This document shows positions 41,692 to 51,933 of a stretch of DNA of 64,000 bases, piece after piece. This DNA comes from Polynucleobacter sp. Lineage in GTDB: Bacteria > Pseudomonadota > Gammaproteobacteria > Burkholderiales > Burkholderiaceae_D. The stretch lies in assembly GCA_021737945.1 (NCBI GenBank), contig JAIPCX010000006.1, positions 1 to 64,000 of the forward strand, given 5' to 3'. The notes beneath the pieces were generated by a model. It searched no databases. It saw only the letters and a program-made list of their open reading frames with translations, and had not been told where the DNA came from. The first letter of the stretch is position 1. Each line of letters opens with the position of its first letter. A program made the translations under genes and the position numbers.

Positions 41692-43953
41692 ATGAATCCG
41701 ACATCCGCTGATACCCCTACTCCCTCCGCTGCCCGGAGGACATCGGCGGCTGCGCCATCGAAATTCCCCCCACTGTCTGAAAAAAGTCCACCGAATGCGG
41801 TGGGCGTTGCGTCCGTTACCGAGTTAACTGCGACGCTGGCTGAATACCTCAGCCCAGCCGAACTCAAAAAAATCAAAGAAGCCTACCGCTTCTCAGATGA
41901 GATGCATCTGGGTCAGGTGCGCAAATCTGGCGAACCGTACATTTCTCATCCGATTGCTGTGGCCGAAATCTGCGCCGAGTGGAAACTCGATGCGCAAGCG
42001 ATTATGGCTGCGCTGCTGCATGACGTCATGGAAGATCAGGACGTTCGTAAAGATGAGTTGATCGAGCGCTTTGGTGCGCCCGTAGCCGCTCTGGTCGACG
42101 GTTTGTCTAAACTAGACAAAATTGAATTTCAAAGTCAGATCGAACAGCAAGCGGAAAATTTCCGCAAAATGCTGCTGGCGATGGCGCGTGATGTGCGCGT
42201 TATTTTGGTCAAACTGGCCGATCGTCTGCACAACATGCGCACCTTGGATGCCATGTCATCCGAAAAACGTCGACGCATTGCGCGCGAGACCATGGAAGTG
42301 TATGTGCCGATCGCGCATCGCTTAGGTCTCAACAATATCTATCGCGAGCTGCAAGAGCTTTCTTTCGCTCACTTATACCCGCTGCGCTATCGCACGATTT
42401 CAAAAGCACTGCGTGCTGCACGAGGGAACCGTCGTGAAGTGGTCAGCAAGATACTGACATCCGTCAAAGAATCCCTTGATCGCGCTGGCATTAAGGCCGG
42501 TGTGTACGGTCGCGAAAAAACCTTGTATGGCATTTATCGAAAAATGCGCAACAAGCAACTGACTTTTTCACAAGTACTTGATGTATATGGGTTTCGCGTC
42601 GTGGTCGAAAATTTTGATGGCTGCTATAGGGCGCTCGGTAACTTGCATGCGCTGTTTAAGCCTATGCCGGGTAAATTCAAAGATTACATCGCTATACCCA
42701 AGCTCAACGGGTATCAGTCACTGCATACAACCTTAATTGGCCCGTATGGCACACCGGTGGAATTTCAGATTCGCACCGAGAATATGCATGGTGTGGCTGA
42801 GTCAGGTGTTGCGGCTCACTGGCTATACAAAAACCGAGACGGCCAACTCACCGATCTGCAACAGCGCACGCACGCCTGGCTGCAATCACTGCTGGATATT
42901 CAACATCAAACTGGTGACTCGGCTGAATTCCTTGAGCATGTCAAAGTTGATTTATTTCCCGACTCTGTCTATGTGTTCACCCCAAAATCTATCATCATCG
43001 CGCTGCCTCGAGGTGCTACTGCTCTGGATTTTGCGTACTCCATTCATACCGACATTGGCGACCACGCGGTGTCTGCACGCATTAATCACGAGCAAGCAGC
43101 ACTTAAAACCGAATTGCGTAACGGCGATATCGTGGCCATTGATGTATCGGACGATGCACGCCCCACGCCGAATTGGTTAGCCTTCGTTCGAACTGGAAAA
43201 GCACGCTCTGCGATACGCCACCACTTGCGCACTATCGACAGAGAAGAAGCGATTGATCTTGGTCGCATGCTGTTAGAACAATCGCTGGCGGTACTTGATC
43301 TACCTTCAAAAATATCTACGCAAATTGCTGAACGCCTGTTGAATGAAACCGGCGTGAAATCCGTCAGTGATCTGTACGCAGAGATAGGCGTTGGTAAGCG
43401 CATGGCGATGCTGGTTGCGCGTCATATTCAAGGCTTGGAAGCAAGCCTGGCTGACAAAAACCAACCACAACAATCTATCCCAAGCGCTGAAAGCAAAATC
43501 AAGCCAGTCATTATTTCAGGGCGCGAACCCAGCACGTCCGTACAGCTTGCGACGTGTTGTCTGCCTATTCCAGGTGATGCCCTAGCAGGCCAATTGCGAC
43601 GCGACCAGACATTGCATGTTCATGTGGCCGATTGTGAAGTGGCAAAACGTCAGCGTGCTAAAGAACAAAGTCGTTGGATTGATGTGAGTTGGGCGGCAGA
43701 CCATGCTCGTCGTTTCGAATGCCGTATCCAAGTGCTTTTGCAGGATGAAAAAGGTGCTCTGGCGCGATTGGCTGCAGAGATCAATGAATCCGACTCAAAT
43801 ATCGTTCACGTCAGCATGGATGAAAACCACACTGGCCTAATGTCTGAATTGAAATTTACCGTACAAGTTGAAGACCGAATTCATCTCGCGCGACTGATGC
43901 GCAATGTTAAACGCGTCAAAGGCGTTGAACGCATCTTACGCGAGCGCGGTTAA
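41692..43953 (+). CDS. spoT: SpoT/RelA bifunctional (p)ppGpp synthetase/hydrolase
   Basis: A 753-residue Rel/Spo homologue. An ~70-residue low-complexity N-terminus (Ser/Pro/Ala-rich) precedes the HD hydrolase domain, with HPIAVAEI, ALLHDVMED and LADRLHNMRT intact. The synthetase domain follows (REKTLYGIYRKM, DVYGFRVVV, YQSLHTTLIGPYG), then TGS (FTPKSIIIALPRGATALDFAYSIHT region), and a C-terminal ACT domain. The intact HDxxED predicts ppGpp hydrolysis. Synthetase activity is probably present but perhaps weaker. It mediates the stringent response and sits 33 bases downstream of rpoZ. Confidence 0.93.
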   Translation: MNPTSADTPTPSAARRTSAAAPSKFPPLSEKSPPNAVGVASVTELTATLAEYLSPAELKKIKEAYRFSDEMHLGQVRKSGEPYISHPIAVAEICAEWKLDAQAIMAALLHDVMEDQDVRKDELIERFGAPVAALVDGLSKLDKIEFQSQIEQQAENFRKMLLAMARDVRVILVKLADRLHNMRTLDAMSSEKRRRIARETMEVYVPIAHRLGLNNIYRELQELSFAHLYPLRYRTISKALRAARGNRREVVSKILTSVKESLDRAGIKAGVYGREKTLYGIYRKMRNKQLTFSQVLDVYGFRVVVENFDGCYRALGNLHALFKPMPGKFKDYIAIPKLNGYQSLHTTLIGPYGTPVEFQIRTENMHGVAESGVAAHWLYKNRDGQLTDLQQRTHAWLQSLLDIQHQTGDSAEFLEHVKVDLFPDSVYVFTPKSIIIALPRGATALDFAYSIHTDIGDHAVSARINHEQAALKTELRNGDIVAIDVSDDARPTPNWLAFVRTGKARSAIRHHLRTIDREEAIDLGRMLLEQSLAVLDLPSKISTQIAERLLNETGVKSVSDLYAEIGVGKRMAMLVARHIQGLEASLADKNQPQQSIPSAESKIKPVIISGREPSTSVQLATCCLPIPGDALAGQLRRDQTLHVHVADCEVAKRQRAKEQSRWIDVSWAADHARRFECRIQVLLQDEKGALARLAAEINESDSNIVHVSMDENHTGLMSELKFTVQVEDRIHLARLMRNVKRVKGVERILRERG

Positions 43954-43999
43954 CATACACTTTACGTTCATTGTTGCGCTTGCATCGCCGCGTGAAGAT

Positions 44000-45337
44000 T
44001 TAACTCAGATTTTTTTTCATTTGCCGCAATCCAACCCACACAAGCAATGCCAGTACAGGCAATGAGATGCCCGTCACTAGGTCAGTATCAATGTGTAGGC
44101 CTGCAGCTTTGAGTGCCTTCCCGGCATAACTCACTAAACCAACTAGGTAGTAGGAAACAGCCACTACCGATAAACCTTCAACGGCTTGCTGCAAACGCAA
44201 TTGCTGCGCCGCGCGCTTATTCATTGACTGAAGAATTTGATTGTTTTGTTGCTCTTGACGGATACCTACGCGTGTTCTCAGTAAGGAATTCGTATTCGCA
44301 ATTCGTTCTGCCAACGTTTTTTGTCGGCGGTCAGTGGATAAGCAGGTGTTCATTGCAGGTGTAAGACGGCGCTGCATAAATTCACTGATGGTTGGCACGC
44401 CTTCAATCCTGCGCTCTCGTAATTCTTCAATGCGCGAATGAACTAGTTTAAAGTAGGCATTCGACGCAGAGAATCGGTAGCTGTTATCGACAGCTAGCTG
44501 CTCTAGTCGTGCGGCTAAGCTAGTAATACGTTCAAGTAGAAGCTGCTCTTCTGCCATGCCTTCTTCGTCACCTTTGTGACCCGTCTTATCCATGTCGACC
44601 ATGGCGGCCGTTTGAGACGCGAGCTCAGCCTCAATAATGTTGAGCATTGGACTAGAGCGCTGCGCGTTAGGTAAGCCCAGCATTGCCATCTTGCGGTAGG
44701 TTTCAATTTCAAGAATTCGTTGCACTAGTCGACCAGCCTGCTGGCCTTTCAAGCCAGCATCACGAACTACAAAGCGAACGAAACCACTGGCATGAATCTG
44801 AAAATCTGTCCAAACCTGTGCCGCTTGTGATGCTTCGCAACCTACAATCGGATTACCTTCGAATAAGCGACGCATGTGCGGTACAGCTTCATCAGATGGC
44901 ATCGCTCCGCTCTCAAGCACGATGTGGGTTGCCACCATCAACTTACCTTGCAAGCGCAAAAGCCATTCATGAGGGAGCTCTTCGGAAGGCATCCGTTCAA
45001 ATAATCCCTCAGGTTTTGAATCGCTATGAACACTCGAAACAAAGGTGAAACTAGAAAATTCGCTGTGGCCTTCCCACTTCAAGCGAAAACGACCAAAGTC
45101 ATGAAAAAAATATTTAGCCTCTACCACGGGTGGAGTAACACCGAAGTGTATGCATAAGTCAGCCAGTAATTGAGTCTGCACACCGACTGTTTTGTTTTCT
45201 TCAGGCTCGTTACGACCAAAGATACCTAAATGGGTGATGCGCTCGGGCGCTTCAAGCCGTATCGGTGGGCGCGAATGAATTTCCGCGGAGAGAGGTACTC
45301 GCAACGGGTGATTCAATGTAGGGAAAACGATAGCCAT
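44000..45337 (-). CDS. DUF3422 membrane protein
   Basis: A 445-residue protein of the DUF3422 family: the N-terminus reads NHPLRVPLSAEIHSRPP, a typical family opening, followed by HFGRFRLKWEGHSEFSSFTF. A long helical, coiled-coil-prone middle section (about residues 240-380) precedes two C-terminal transmembrane helices (about 388-410 and 418-438). It resembles the topology of CorA-like or tethering proteins, but the function is not known. It is convergent with spoT and 42 bases downstream of greB. Confidence 0.85.
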   Translation of the reverse strand: MAIVFPTLNHPLRVPLSAEIHSRPPIRLEAPERITHLGIFGRNEPEENKTVGVQTQLLADLCIHFGVTPPVVEAKYFFHDFGRFRLKWEGHSEFSSFTFVSSVHSDSKPEGLFERMPSEELPHEWLLRLQGKLMVATHIVLESGAMPSDEAVPHMRRLFEGNPIVGCEASQAAQVWTDFQIHASGFVRFVVRDAGLKGQQAGRLVQRILEIETYRKMAMLGLPNAQRSSPMLNIIEAELASQTAAMVDMDKTGHKGDEEGMAEEQLLLERITSLAARLEQLAVDNSYRFSASNAYFKLVHSRIEELRERRIEGVPTISEFMQRRLTPAMNTCLSTDRRQKTLAERIANTNSLLRTRVGIRQEQQNNQILQSMNKRAAQQLRLQQAVEGLSVVAVSYYLVGLVSYAGKALKAAGLHIDTDLVTGISLPVLALLVWVGLRQMKKNLS

Positions 45338-45379
45338 GTATTTCTAGGGTTATGAATTTTGGAAATACATTATTTTACG

Positions 45380-45943
45380 TCAGACAGGCGCAGGGTACTC
45401 AACGGCAATTATTTCAAGCTCGTCCAGACCCGAGGGCGTATTCAGCGTGACAACATCGCCTTCTCTTGATTTAGTCAGTGCGCGTGCCACCGGTGAAACC
45501 CAGCTAATTTTTCCATTCAAGGGATCGATCTCGTCGATACCGACAATGCGTATCGTTTGCTCAACGCCCTGACGATTAAGGTAGGTGACGGTCGCACCAA
45601 AAAATACTTGATCGCTGCCGTGATGAATCGCGGGATCAACCACCTCGGCAAGATCCATACGTTTCGTTAAAAAACGAATTCGTCGATCAATCTCACGTAA
45701 GCGACGCTTACCATAAATGTAGTCACCGTTTTCAGAACGGTCCCCGTTCGATGCAGCCCAGTGCACAATCTTCACCACCTCGGGCCGCTGATCATCAATC
45801 AAACTGAACAGTTCTTCGCGAATACGCTGATAACCCTGCGGTGTGATGTAATTTTTAGCGCCCGCTGGAATCGGGGGCAGACCTTGACCCAGTTCGTCAT
45901 CATCCTCCTCGCCAGACGATTCTTTAACAAAGGCTTTGTTCAT
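45380..45943 (-). CDS. greB: Transcript cleavage factor GreB
   Basis: A 187-residue Gre factor. The N-terminal coiled-coil domain starts at YITPQGYQRIREELFSL, and the C-terminal domain holds VFFGATVTYLNRQGVEQTIRIVGIDEIDP and SPVARALTKSREGDVV. It stimulates RNA cleavage by backtracked RNA polymerase. The wide spacing and IHWAASNGDRSENGDYIYGKRRLREIDRR point to GreB rather than GreA. It has an extra ~28-residue acidic N-terminus (EEDDDELGQGLPP) compared with E. coli GreB. It overlaps rlmJ by four bases. Confidence 0.93.
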   Translation of the reverse strand: MNKAFVKESSGEEDDDELGQGLPPIPAGAKNYITPQGYQRIREELFSLIDDQRPEVVKIVHWAASNGDRSENGDYIYGKRRLREIDRRIRFLTKRMDLAEVVDPAIHHGSDQVFFGATVTYLNRQGVEQTIRIVGIDEIDPLNGKISWVSPVARALTKSREGDVVTLNTPSGLDELEIIAVEYPAPV

Positions 45944-46848
45944 TCGTCGCGCTCTTTCTTAACCCGTGCTGCAGTGCCCGATTGCAGCACGAAGCTACCG
46001 GTTCCCTGACCCAGCACATCCGCCAACCACGGCATTGCCTGCTCTAATGCGGCCTTTAATGTCCAGGGCGGGTTGATGATGAACATGCCACTGTTATGCA
46101 AGCCCAGACCTTCGACATAACCGCTAATCGACAAACTAACATGCAACCAATCCGAGGCAGCGCAGCGCTTAAGGCGTTCGGGCAGCTGCTGAGATTCAAG
46201 TCGACCTAGGGCTGGATACCAAACTGCGAAGGTGCCAGTAGCGAAACGCTTCTGCGATTCTTCAATGGCCACTTTAACCTTGCGATAGTCATCTTTATCT
46301 TCGTAAGAAGGATCAATCAACACCAACCCTCTGCGTGAGGGCGGTGGCAATAAAGCTTTCAGACCCGCGTAGCCATCGGCACGCTGAATCATCACGCGCT
46401 TGCCACGAGTCGTTGTGTTGACACCGTTAGCCACTTGGTGGGCTTCGAGTTTGCGAAAATTCTCTTGTAGTTGACGCACATCGGTAGGATGCATCTCAAA
46501 CAAGCGCAAGCGATCTTGCTCGCGCATGATGTGTTCAGCCAAAAAAGGCGAGCCGGGATAATGCCGCAAGCGGCCAGAGGGGTTGAGTGCACGTATCTGC
46601 TCAAGATACTCTGACACTATGGTCGGGGCATCGTCCCTGTCCCACAGCAGTCCTATGCCAGATTCGGCTTCGCCGCTCTTACTGGCGTATTCGCCATCAA
46701 GCTGGTAGGTGCCTGCACCCGCATGGGTGTCGATCACCATGTAAGGGGTTTCTTTTTGGTTCAGATACTGCAATAGCTGGATTAAGACCATGTGCTTGAG
46801 CACATCGGCATGATTCCCAGCGTGAAAGGCGTGTCGGTAGCTGAACAT
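45940..46848 (-). CDS. rlmJ: 23S rRNA A2030 N6-methyltransferase RlmJ
   Basis: A 302-residue RlmJ homologue. The N-terminus FSYRHAFHAGNHADVLKH is diagnostic, and the SAM-binding region includes DTHAGAGTYQL. The catalytic motif reads IDPSYEDK, a variant of the D-P-P-Y motif of N6-adenine methyltransferases. The C-terminus is about 20 residues longer than in E. coli. It modifies A2030 of 23S rRNA and shares an ATGA overlap with greB. Confidence 0.93.
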   Translation of the reverse strand: MFSYRHAFHAGNHADVLKHMVLIQLLQYLNQKETPYMVIDTHAGAGTYQLDGEYASKSGEAESGIGLLWDRDDAPTIVSEYLEQIRALNPSGRLRHYPGSPFLAEHIMREQDRLRLFEMHPTDVRQLQENFRKLEAHQVANGVNTTTRGKRVMIQRADGYAGLKALLPPPSRRGLVLIDPSYEDKDDYRKVKVAIEESQKRFATGTFAVWYPALGRLESQQLPERLKRCAASDWLHVSLSISGYVEGLGLHNSGMFIINPPWTLKAALEQAMPWLADVLGQGTGSFVLQSGTAARVKKERDE

Positions 46849-46898
46849 GAAAGAGCCGTAGCGGCGAGTGATAAGACATAGATTCTATCAAGCCCAAT

Positions 46899-46928
46899 GA
46901 AAAAAGCCGCACCCTTGTGAGGTGCGGC
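46899..46928 (-). terminator. Terminator of aceA
   Basis: On the minus strand GCCGCACC-TCACAAG-GGTGCGGC is followed by TTTTTTCA, 74 bases after the aceA stop. A clear intrinsic terminator. Confidence 0.9.
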
Positions 46929-47001
46929 CCTTCTTTAAGGCATTGTCTCCTCTGCCTTTCGCTGATCAGGCGGAGCGCTTGAGCGCTCTCTAAGGCTTAA
47001 A

Positions 47002-48297
47002 TCAAGCGACTTTCTTGTCGAAGAATTGCTCGTCTTCGGTTGAACCGTGCAATGCCGTCGTTGACGACTGGCCTTGCTGAATAGCTTGAGTCACTGCGTC
47101 GAAATAACCGGTGCCGACTTCGCGTTGATGCTTAACGGCGGTAAAGCCTTTTTCTGCAGCGGCGAATTCAGCTTCTTGCAATTCAACGAAGGCTGACATC
47201 TGGTTGCGTGCATAGCCGTGAGCCAGATTAAACATCGAGTAGTTCAGTGCGTGGAAGCCAGCCAATGTGATGAACTGGAACTTGTAACCCATCGCGCCGA
47301 GTTCTTTCTGGAACTTAGCAATCGTTGCGTCATCCAGATTTTTCTTCCAGTTGAATGATGGTGAGCAGTTATATGACAGCATCTTGCCTGGGAATTTAGC
47401 GTGAATAGCTTCTGCAAATTTTTTCGCGAAAGCCAGATCAGGTTTACCTGTTTCACACCACACTAAATCCGCATACGGTGCGTACGCGAGGCCGCGTGAA
47501 ATCGCTTGATCAGCGCCTGCACGAGTTTTAAAGAAGCCTTCAACAGTGCGCTCGCCAGTACAGAAAGGCCTATCGATAGGATCAACATCTGATGTCAAAA
47601 GATCGGCTGCTTCAGCATCGGTACGAGCTACCAAAATAGTTGGTGTGCCTGATACGTCTGCTGCCAAACGTGCAGCGTTTAACTTCTCTACAGCTTCACG
47701 TGAAGGCACCAATACTTTGCCGCCCATGTGACCGCATTTTTTTACCGAAGCTAATTGATCTTCAAAGTGAACGCCTGCAGCGCCCGCTTCGATCATGGAT
47801 TTCATCAATTCGAATGCATTCAACACACCACCGAAACCAGCCTCTGCATCAGCAACGATAGGTGCGAAGAAATCAACATCATTTTTACCCTCGGACCACT
47901 GTATTTGATCAGCGCGTTGGAAAGTATTATTGATACGCTTAACCACCATCGGTACCGAATTGGCGGGATACAGCGATTGGTCGGGATACATTTCACCGGC
48001 GAGGTTTGCATCACCCGCAACCTGCCAACCAGAGAGATAAATAGCTTTCAGACCCGCTTTAACTTGTTGCATCGCCTGATTACCAGTCAACGCGCCCAGC
48101 GCATTGACGAACGGCTCGGTGTGCAGCAGATTCCAGAGCTTTTCCGAGCCACGCTTAGCTAAGGTGTGATCGATTTGAACTGAGCCGCGCAGATTAACCA
48201 CTTCTTCAGCGGTGTAGTTACGCTTAATACCTTTCCAACGTGGATTTTCAGCCCAATCTTTGTTTAGTGCCTGAATTTGCTGCTCGCGAGTGGCCAT
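47002..48297 (-). CDS. aceA: Isocitrate lyase
   Basis: A 431-residue isocitrate lyase, splitting isocitrate into glyoxylate and succinate in the glyoxylate bypass. The catalytic signature [10 protein letters not shown] with its active-site Cys is present, along with [28 protein letters not shown] and WCETGKPD. I start at 48297 (MATREQQ), which has AGGAGA about 8 bases upstream, not at 48336, which would add 13 unrelated residues. No malate synthase is in the window. Its upstream region carries two palindromes that may be operators. Confidence 0.95.
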   Translation of the reverse strand: MATREQQIQALNKDWAENPRWKGIKRNYTAEEVVNLRGSVQIDHTLAKRGSEKLWNLLHTEPFVNALGALTGNQAMQQVKAGLKAIYLSGWQVAGDANLAGEMYPDQSLYPANSVPMVVKRINNTFQRADQIQWSEGKNDVDFFAPIVADAEAGFGGVLNAFELMKSMIEAGAAGVHFEDQLASVKKCGHMGGKVLVPSREAVEKLNAARLAADVSGTPTILVARTDAEAADLLTSDVDPIDRPFCTGERTVEGFFKTRAGADQAISRGLAYAPYADLVWCETGKPDLAFAKKFAEAIHAKFPGKMLSYNCSPSFNWKKNLDDATIAKFQKELGAMGYKFQFITLAGFHALNYSMFNLAHGYARNQMSAFVELQEAEFAAAEKGFTAVKHQREVGTGYFDAVTQAIQQGQSSTTALHGSTEDEQFFDKKVA

Positions 48298-48384
48298 AAT
48301 GCATTCTCCTAGAGTAAATATCACAAGGGGTATCAAACAAAATCCGATGAGAGAATCTTAGGCGTTTTTTTGCACGGCAACAAG

Positions 48385-48398
48385 GTCTTATATAAGAC
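48385..48398. promoter_or_regulatory. Perfect 14-bp palindrome upstream of aceA
   Basis: GTCTTATATAAGAC is its own reverse complement, and a further half-site ATATAAGAT follows at once. It lies 88 bases before the aceA start. Symmetry and position suggest a repressor or activator operator. Confidence 0.6.
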
Positions 48399-48531
48399 AT
48401 ATAAGATAATTTTTATTGTTTAAAATCAGTTGCTTATGACTGTCGTTTTGCGATGTGGAAATTAATTTCTCCTAATGAAACAAATTACCACTGCCGCGAT
48501 GCTTGTTTTATTTCACAATATAAAAATTATT

Positions 48532-48546
48532 TTTCATATTATGAAA
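48532..48546. promoter_or_regulatory. IclR-like palindrome TTTCATA-T-TATGAAA upstream of aceA
   Basis: A 7+1+7 inverted repeat with a degenerate copy, TTTCACAATATAAAA, at 48511-48525. TTTCA/TGAAA-ended palindromes are typical of IclR-family operators. Assignment to an IclR protein is inference. Confidence 0.45.
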
Positions 48547-48581
48547 TATCGGTGGCTGATCAATGTCAGGCCATCCAAGCA

Positions 48582-49076
48582 TCAATCAAGCTTCTCACGC
48601 GCGATCAAAACACCATCCACATCCGCATAAATCCAGTCGCCAGGATGTACGATTACACCCGCAATCGTGACGGCACTGTCTTTGTCTCCAACACCTTTAC
48701 GGGCGCTGCGTCTGGGGATGGTTCCTAGCGCAAAAATGCCTACGTTACAGGCCTGAAGCTCTACAGTGTCGCGTACGACGCCATACACCAGCACGCCAGC
48801 CCAACCATTTTTCTCTGCTAACGCACCCAAATTACCGCCCACAAGAGCGCTGCGCATGCCGCCGCCGCCATCCACGACCAGTACGTTGTTATCCCCTGGT
48901 GTCTCCAGCGTAGAGCGAACCAGCGCATTGTCTTCAAACACCTTTAACGTACGTGCGGGTCCTGCAAAACTGCTGACCTTACCAAAGCTATGAAAGCCCG
49001 GCGGCAAGACCCGAAGGCTGCCGTTAGCTAGCTGCTCCTCATGGGCATCGCATAAATCACAAGTTGAAAAACTCAT
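48582..49076 (-). CDS. RraA family protein (HMG/CHA aldolase-like)
   Basis: A 164-residue RraA-family protein. It reads [11 protein letters not shown] at the N-terminus, and contains [39 protein letters not shown], with the conserved G-G-N-L-x(n)-G-x-x-x-x-G-x-x-R-D features. Some members inhibit RNase E (RraA). Others are 4-hydroxy-4-methyl-2-oxoglutarate/4-carboxy-4-hydroxy-2-oxoadipate aldolases. Sequence alone does not separate these roles. AGGAGA precedes the start. It is located between clpB and aceA on the same strand. Confidence 0.88.
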   Translation of the reverse strand: MSFSTCDLCDAHEEQLANGSLRVLPPGFHSFGKVSSFAGPARTLKVFEDNALVRSTLETPGDNNVLVVDGGGGMRSALVGGNLGALAEKNGWAGVLVYGVVRDTVELQACNVGIFALGTIPRRSARKGVGDKDSAVTIAGVIVHPGDWIYADVDGVLIAREKLD

Positions 49077-49129
49077 TCAACTCTCCTTTTAATTTTTAGA
49101 TCTGAATTGTAAAGCGTGTTCTATATTGC

Positions 49130-49157
49130 AAAAAAAACGACAGCACTAAGGCTGTCG
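49130..49157 (-). terminator. Terminator of clpB
   Basis: On the minus strand CGACAGC-CTTAGT-GCTGTCG is followed by TTTTTTTG, 31 bases past the clpB stop. Strong intrinsic terminator. Confidence 0.88.
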
Positions 49158-49187
49158 GCTATTACAACCATAAAAACTAAACTCGTA

Positions 49188-51770
49188 TCAGGCTGCTTTT
49201 CTAAAACCTAGCTCAGAACCTGCGACATCAATTTCAATTGTATCCTTGGGACCGAATTGACCTTGTAGTATCGCTTTAGAAAGTGGATTTTCTAGCTCTT
49301 GCTGTATTGCGCGCTTCAGCGGGCGAGCACCGTAAACTGGGTCGTATCCAGCTTCGGCTAATTTGCGCAATGCTGCTTCAGAAATCGTAAGCCCAATATC
49401 CATTTTGGATAAACGTTTTTCTAAAATGCCCAACTGTATCCGTGCAATCGAGCCGATGTGTTTGTCATCTAACGCATGGAAAACAATTAATTCATCAACG
49501 CGATTAATAAACTCGGGTCGGAAATGACCGCGCACTTCAGCCAATACCGCCAGCTTAATTACTGCCGTATCGCTGCCCTCCATCGATTGAATTTTGTGTG
49601 AACCCAAATTCGATGTCATCACGATGACAGTATTTTTAAAATCAACTGTACGGCCCTGACCATCAGTCATACGACCATCATCCAGCACCTGTAACAGCAC
49701 GTTGAACACATCGGGGTGGGCTTTTTCAATTTCATCTAACAGAATCACGCTGTAAGGTTTGCGCCGAACTGCTTCTGTCAGATAGCCACCTTCTTCGTAG
49801 CCCACATAGCCCGGAGGAGCGCCAATCAAGCGCGCTACCGAATGCTTCTCCATAAATTCACTCATGTCGATACGAATTAACGCATCTTGACTGTCAAACA
49901 TAAATGCGGCGAGCGCTTTAGTCAGCTCAGTCTTACCAACACCCGTAGGGCCTAGAAACATGAACGAACCATAGGGCCGATTCGGATCAGACAAACCAGC
50001 GCGAGAACGTCGAATAGCATCAGACACCGCGCTAATCGCTTCATCTTGACCTACGACGCGCTTGTGTAAATCGTCTTCCATGTGCAAGAGTTTTTCACGC
50101 TCGCCTTGCATCATTTTAGATACTGGAATTCCGGTCGCGCGCGACACCACTTCAGCGATTTCTTCAGCACCCACCTGAGTCCGTAATAAGCGTGGTTTAC
50201 CAGACGGTGCTTCACCTACATCAGCCTGTTTTAAACGAGCCTCAAGCTCTGGCATGCGGCCATACTGAAGCTCAGACATTTTTTGCCAGTCGCCCTTACG
50301 CCTCGCCTCCTCCATCTGTAGGCGAATTTTTTCAATTTCTTCCTTGATTGTTTGACTGCCTTGAACGGCTGATTTTTCAGCTTTCCAGACTTCTTCTAGA
50401 TCAGCGTAATCACGTTCTAGTTTGGCGATCTCTTCTTCGAGCAAGCCAAGGCGCTTCTGCGAGGCTTCATCTTTTTCTTTTTTAACCGCTTCACGTTCAA
50501 TCTTTAGTTGAATGACACGGCGATCGAGCTTGTCCATCACCTCGGGCTTAGAATCAATCTCAATTTTTATCTTGGCCGCAGCCTCATCAATCAGATCAAT
50601 CGCTTTATCAGGTAAAAATCGATCAGTAATGTAGCGATGTGAAAGCTCAGCCGCTGCTACTATCGCTGGGTCAGTAATATCTACGCCGTGATGGACTTCA
50701 TATTTTTCTTGCAGACCCCGCAAAATAGCAATAGTGGCTTCCACACTAGGCTCATCGACGATAATTTTTTGAAAGCGCCTCTCGAGCGCAGCATCTTTTT
50801 CTATGTATTTACGATACTCATCCAAGGTGGTCGCGCCAACGCAATGCAACTCACCACGCGCGAGCGCTGGCTTTAACATGTTGCCCGCATCCATGGCGCC
50901 TTCGGCTTTACCCGCGCCCACCATGGTGTGAATTTCATCGATAAATAAAATCGTTTGACCTTGATCTTGCGATAGCTCTTTGAGCACCGTTTTCAAACGC
51001 TCTTCGAATTCACCACGATATTTAGCACCTGCCAATAACGATGCCATGTCGAGCGAAAGTACCCGTTTATTCCTGAGACTATCGGGTACTTCACCATTGA
51101 TAATCCGTTGGGCTAAACCTTCTACGATAGCGGTTTTACCTACGCCCGGCTCACCAATTAATACGGGATTATTTTTACTGCGACGTTGCAGTACTTGGAT
51201 TGCGCGACGAATTTCATCGTCTCGACCAATCACGGGATCTAACTTGCCTTGTCGAGCACGCTCGGTCAGATCCATGGTGTATTTTTTTAACGCCTCACGT
51301 TGCCCTTCAGATTCTTGCGAATCGACATGAGCTCCGCCACGCAGCGATTGAATAGCTGCTTCCATGGATTTGCGTGTGAGTCCGTTTTCTCGCGCCACGC
51401 GACCTGCTTCCGACTTATCGTCGGCCAAAGCAATAAGAACCATTTCACTGGCGATAAATTGATCGCTGTGTTTTTGCGCTTCTTTATCCGCAAGGTTGAG
51501 CAAGGCGGCCAGTTCACGACCGATCTGTACCTCGCCGCCGCTACCACTTATTTTGGGTAAGCGATCCATCCCTGACTTGAGTCCACTGGCTAATCCCGGT
51601 ACGTTCACGCCGGCACGCTGTAGCAAAGAGCTCGATGCTCCATCGTCCTGATTTAGCAGGGCCGTTAAGAGATGGACGGGATCGATATATTGATTGTCGT
51701 TGCCCACAGCAAGGCTCTGGGCATCGGCCAGTGCTTGCTGCAACTTGGTAGTGAGTTTGTCGAGACGCAT
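49188..51770 (-). CDS. clpB: ATP-dependent disaggregase ClpB
   Basis: An 860-residue Hsp100 chaperone. In order: an N-terminal Clp repeat domain (residues ~1-145), first AAA+ domain with [15 protein letters not shown] and [12 protein letters not shown], a long coiled-coil M domain (about 410-525, rich in Lys/Glu), and a second AAA+ domain with [15 protein letters not shown] and [12 protein letters not shown]. All Walker motifs are intact. It dissolves protein aggregates together with DnaK. A sigma-32-type promoter lies upstream and a terminator downstream, so it is its own transcription unit. Confidence 0.97.
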   Translation of the reverse strand: MRLDKLTTKLQQALADAQSLAVGNDNQYIDPVHLLTALLNQDDGASSSLLQRAGVNVPGLASGLKSGMDRLPKISGSGGEVQIGRELAALLNLADKEAQKHSDQFIASEMVLIALADDKSEAGRVARENGLTRKSMEAAIQSLRGGAHVDSQESEGQREALKKYTMDLTERARQGKLDPVIGRDDEIRRAIQVLQRRSKNNPVLIGEPGVGKTAIVEGLAQRIINGEVPDSLRNKRVLSLDMASLLAGAKYRGEFEERLKTVLKELSQDQGQTILFIDEIHTMVGAGKAEGAMDAGNMLKPALARGELHCVGATTLDEYRKYIEKDAALERRFQKIIVDEPSVEATIAILRGLQEKYEVHHGVDITDPAIVAAAELSHRYITDRFLPDKAIDLIDEAAAKIKIEIDSKPEVMDKLDRRVIQLKIEREAVKKEKDEASQKRLGLLEEEIAKLERDYADLEEVWKAEKSAVQGSQTIKEEIEKIRLQMEEARRKGDWQKMSELQYGRMPELEARLKQADVGEAPSGKPRLLRTQVGAEEIAEVVSRATGIPVSKMMQGEREKLLHMEDDLHKRVVGQDEAISAVSDAIRRSRAGLSDPNRPYGSFMFLGPTGVGKTELTKALAAFMFDSQDALIRIDMSEFMEKHSVARLIGAPPGYVGYEEGGYLTEAVRRKPYSVILLDEIEKAHPDVFNVLLQVLDDGRMTDGQGRTVDFKNTVIVMTSNLGSHKIQSMEGSDTAVIKLAVLAEVRGHFRPEFINRVDELIVFHALDDKHIGSIARIQLGILEKRLSKMDIGLTISEAALRKLAEAGYDPVYGARPLKRAIQQELENPLSKAILQGQFGPKDTIEIDVAGSELGFRKAA

Positions 51771-51804
51771 GAATAGGACTCCAGTAAAAGCTGATTTAGA
51801 GTCA

Positions 51805-51832
51805 TTATTGGGCCCGACGGACAGAAATCAAG
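51805..51832 (-). promoter_or_regulatory. Candidate sigma-32 promoter of clpB
   Basis: Reading the minus strand: CTTGATT (-35, 51832-51826), a 13-base spacer, then CCCAATAA (-10, 51812-51805). This is close to the heat-shock consensus CTTGAAA-N13-CCCCATNT and sits 35 bases before the clpB start. Confidence 0.65.
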
Positions 51833-51933
51833 GCTAAAGCGGTAATAGCCCACTAAATCAATCCAACTCCTCCACAAAACGCAAAAATACTGGCGCTTTA
51901 TTGAACGTTTTGGTTAGCTAATATGCGTACTTA

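Larger units (their letters stand above)
48298..48581 (-). promoter_or_regulatory. Regulatory region of aceA
   Basis: A 284-base non-coding, AT-rich stretch between the rraA-like gene and aceA, both on the minus strand. It holds a perfect 14-bp palindrome near aceA and an IclR-like palindrome further away, both listed separately. Confidence 0.6.
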
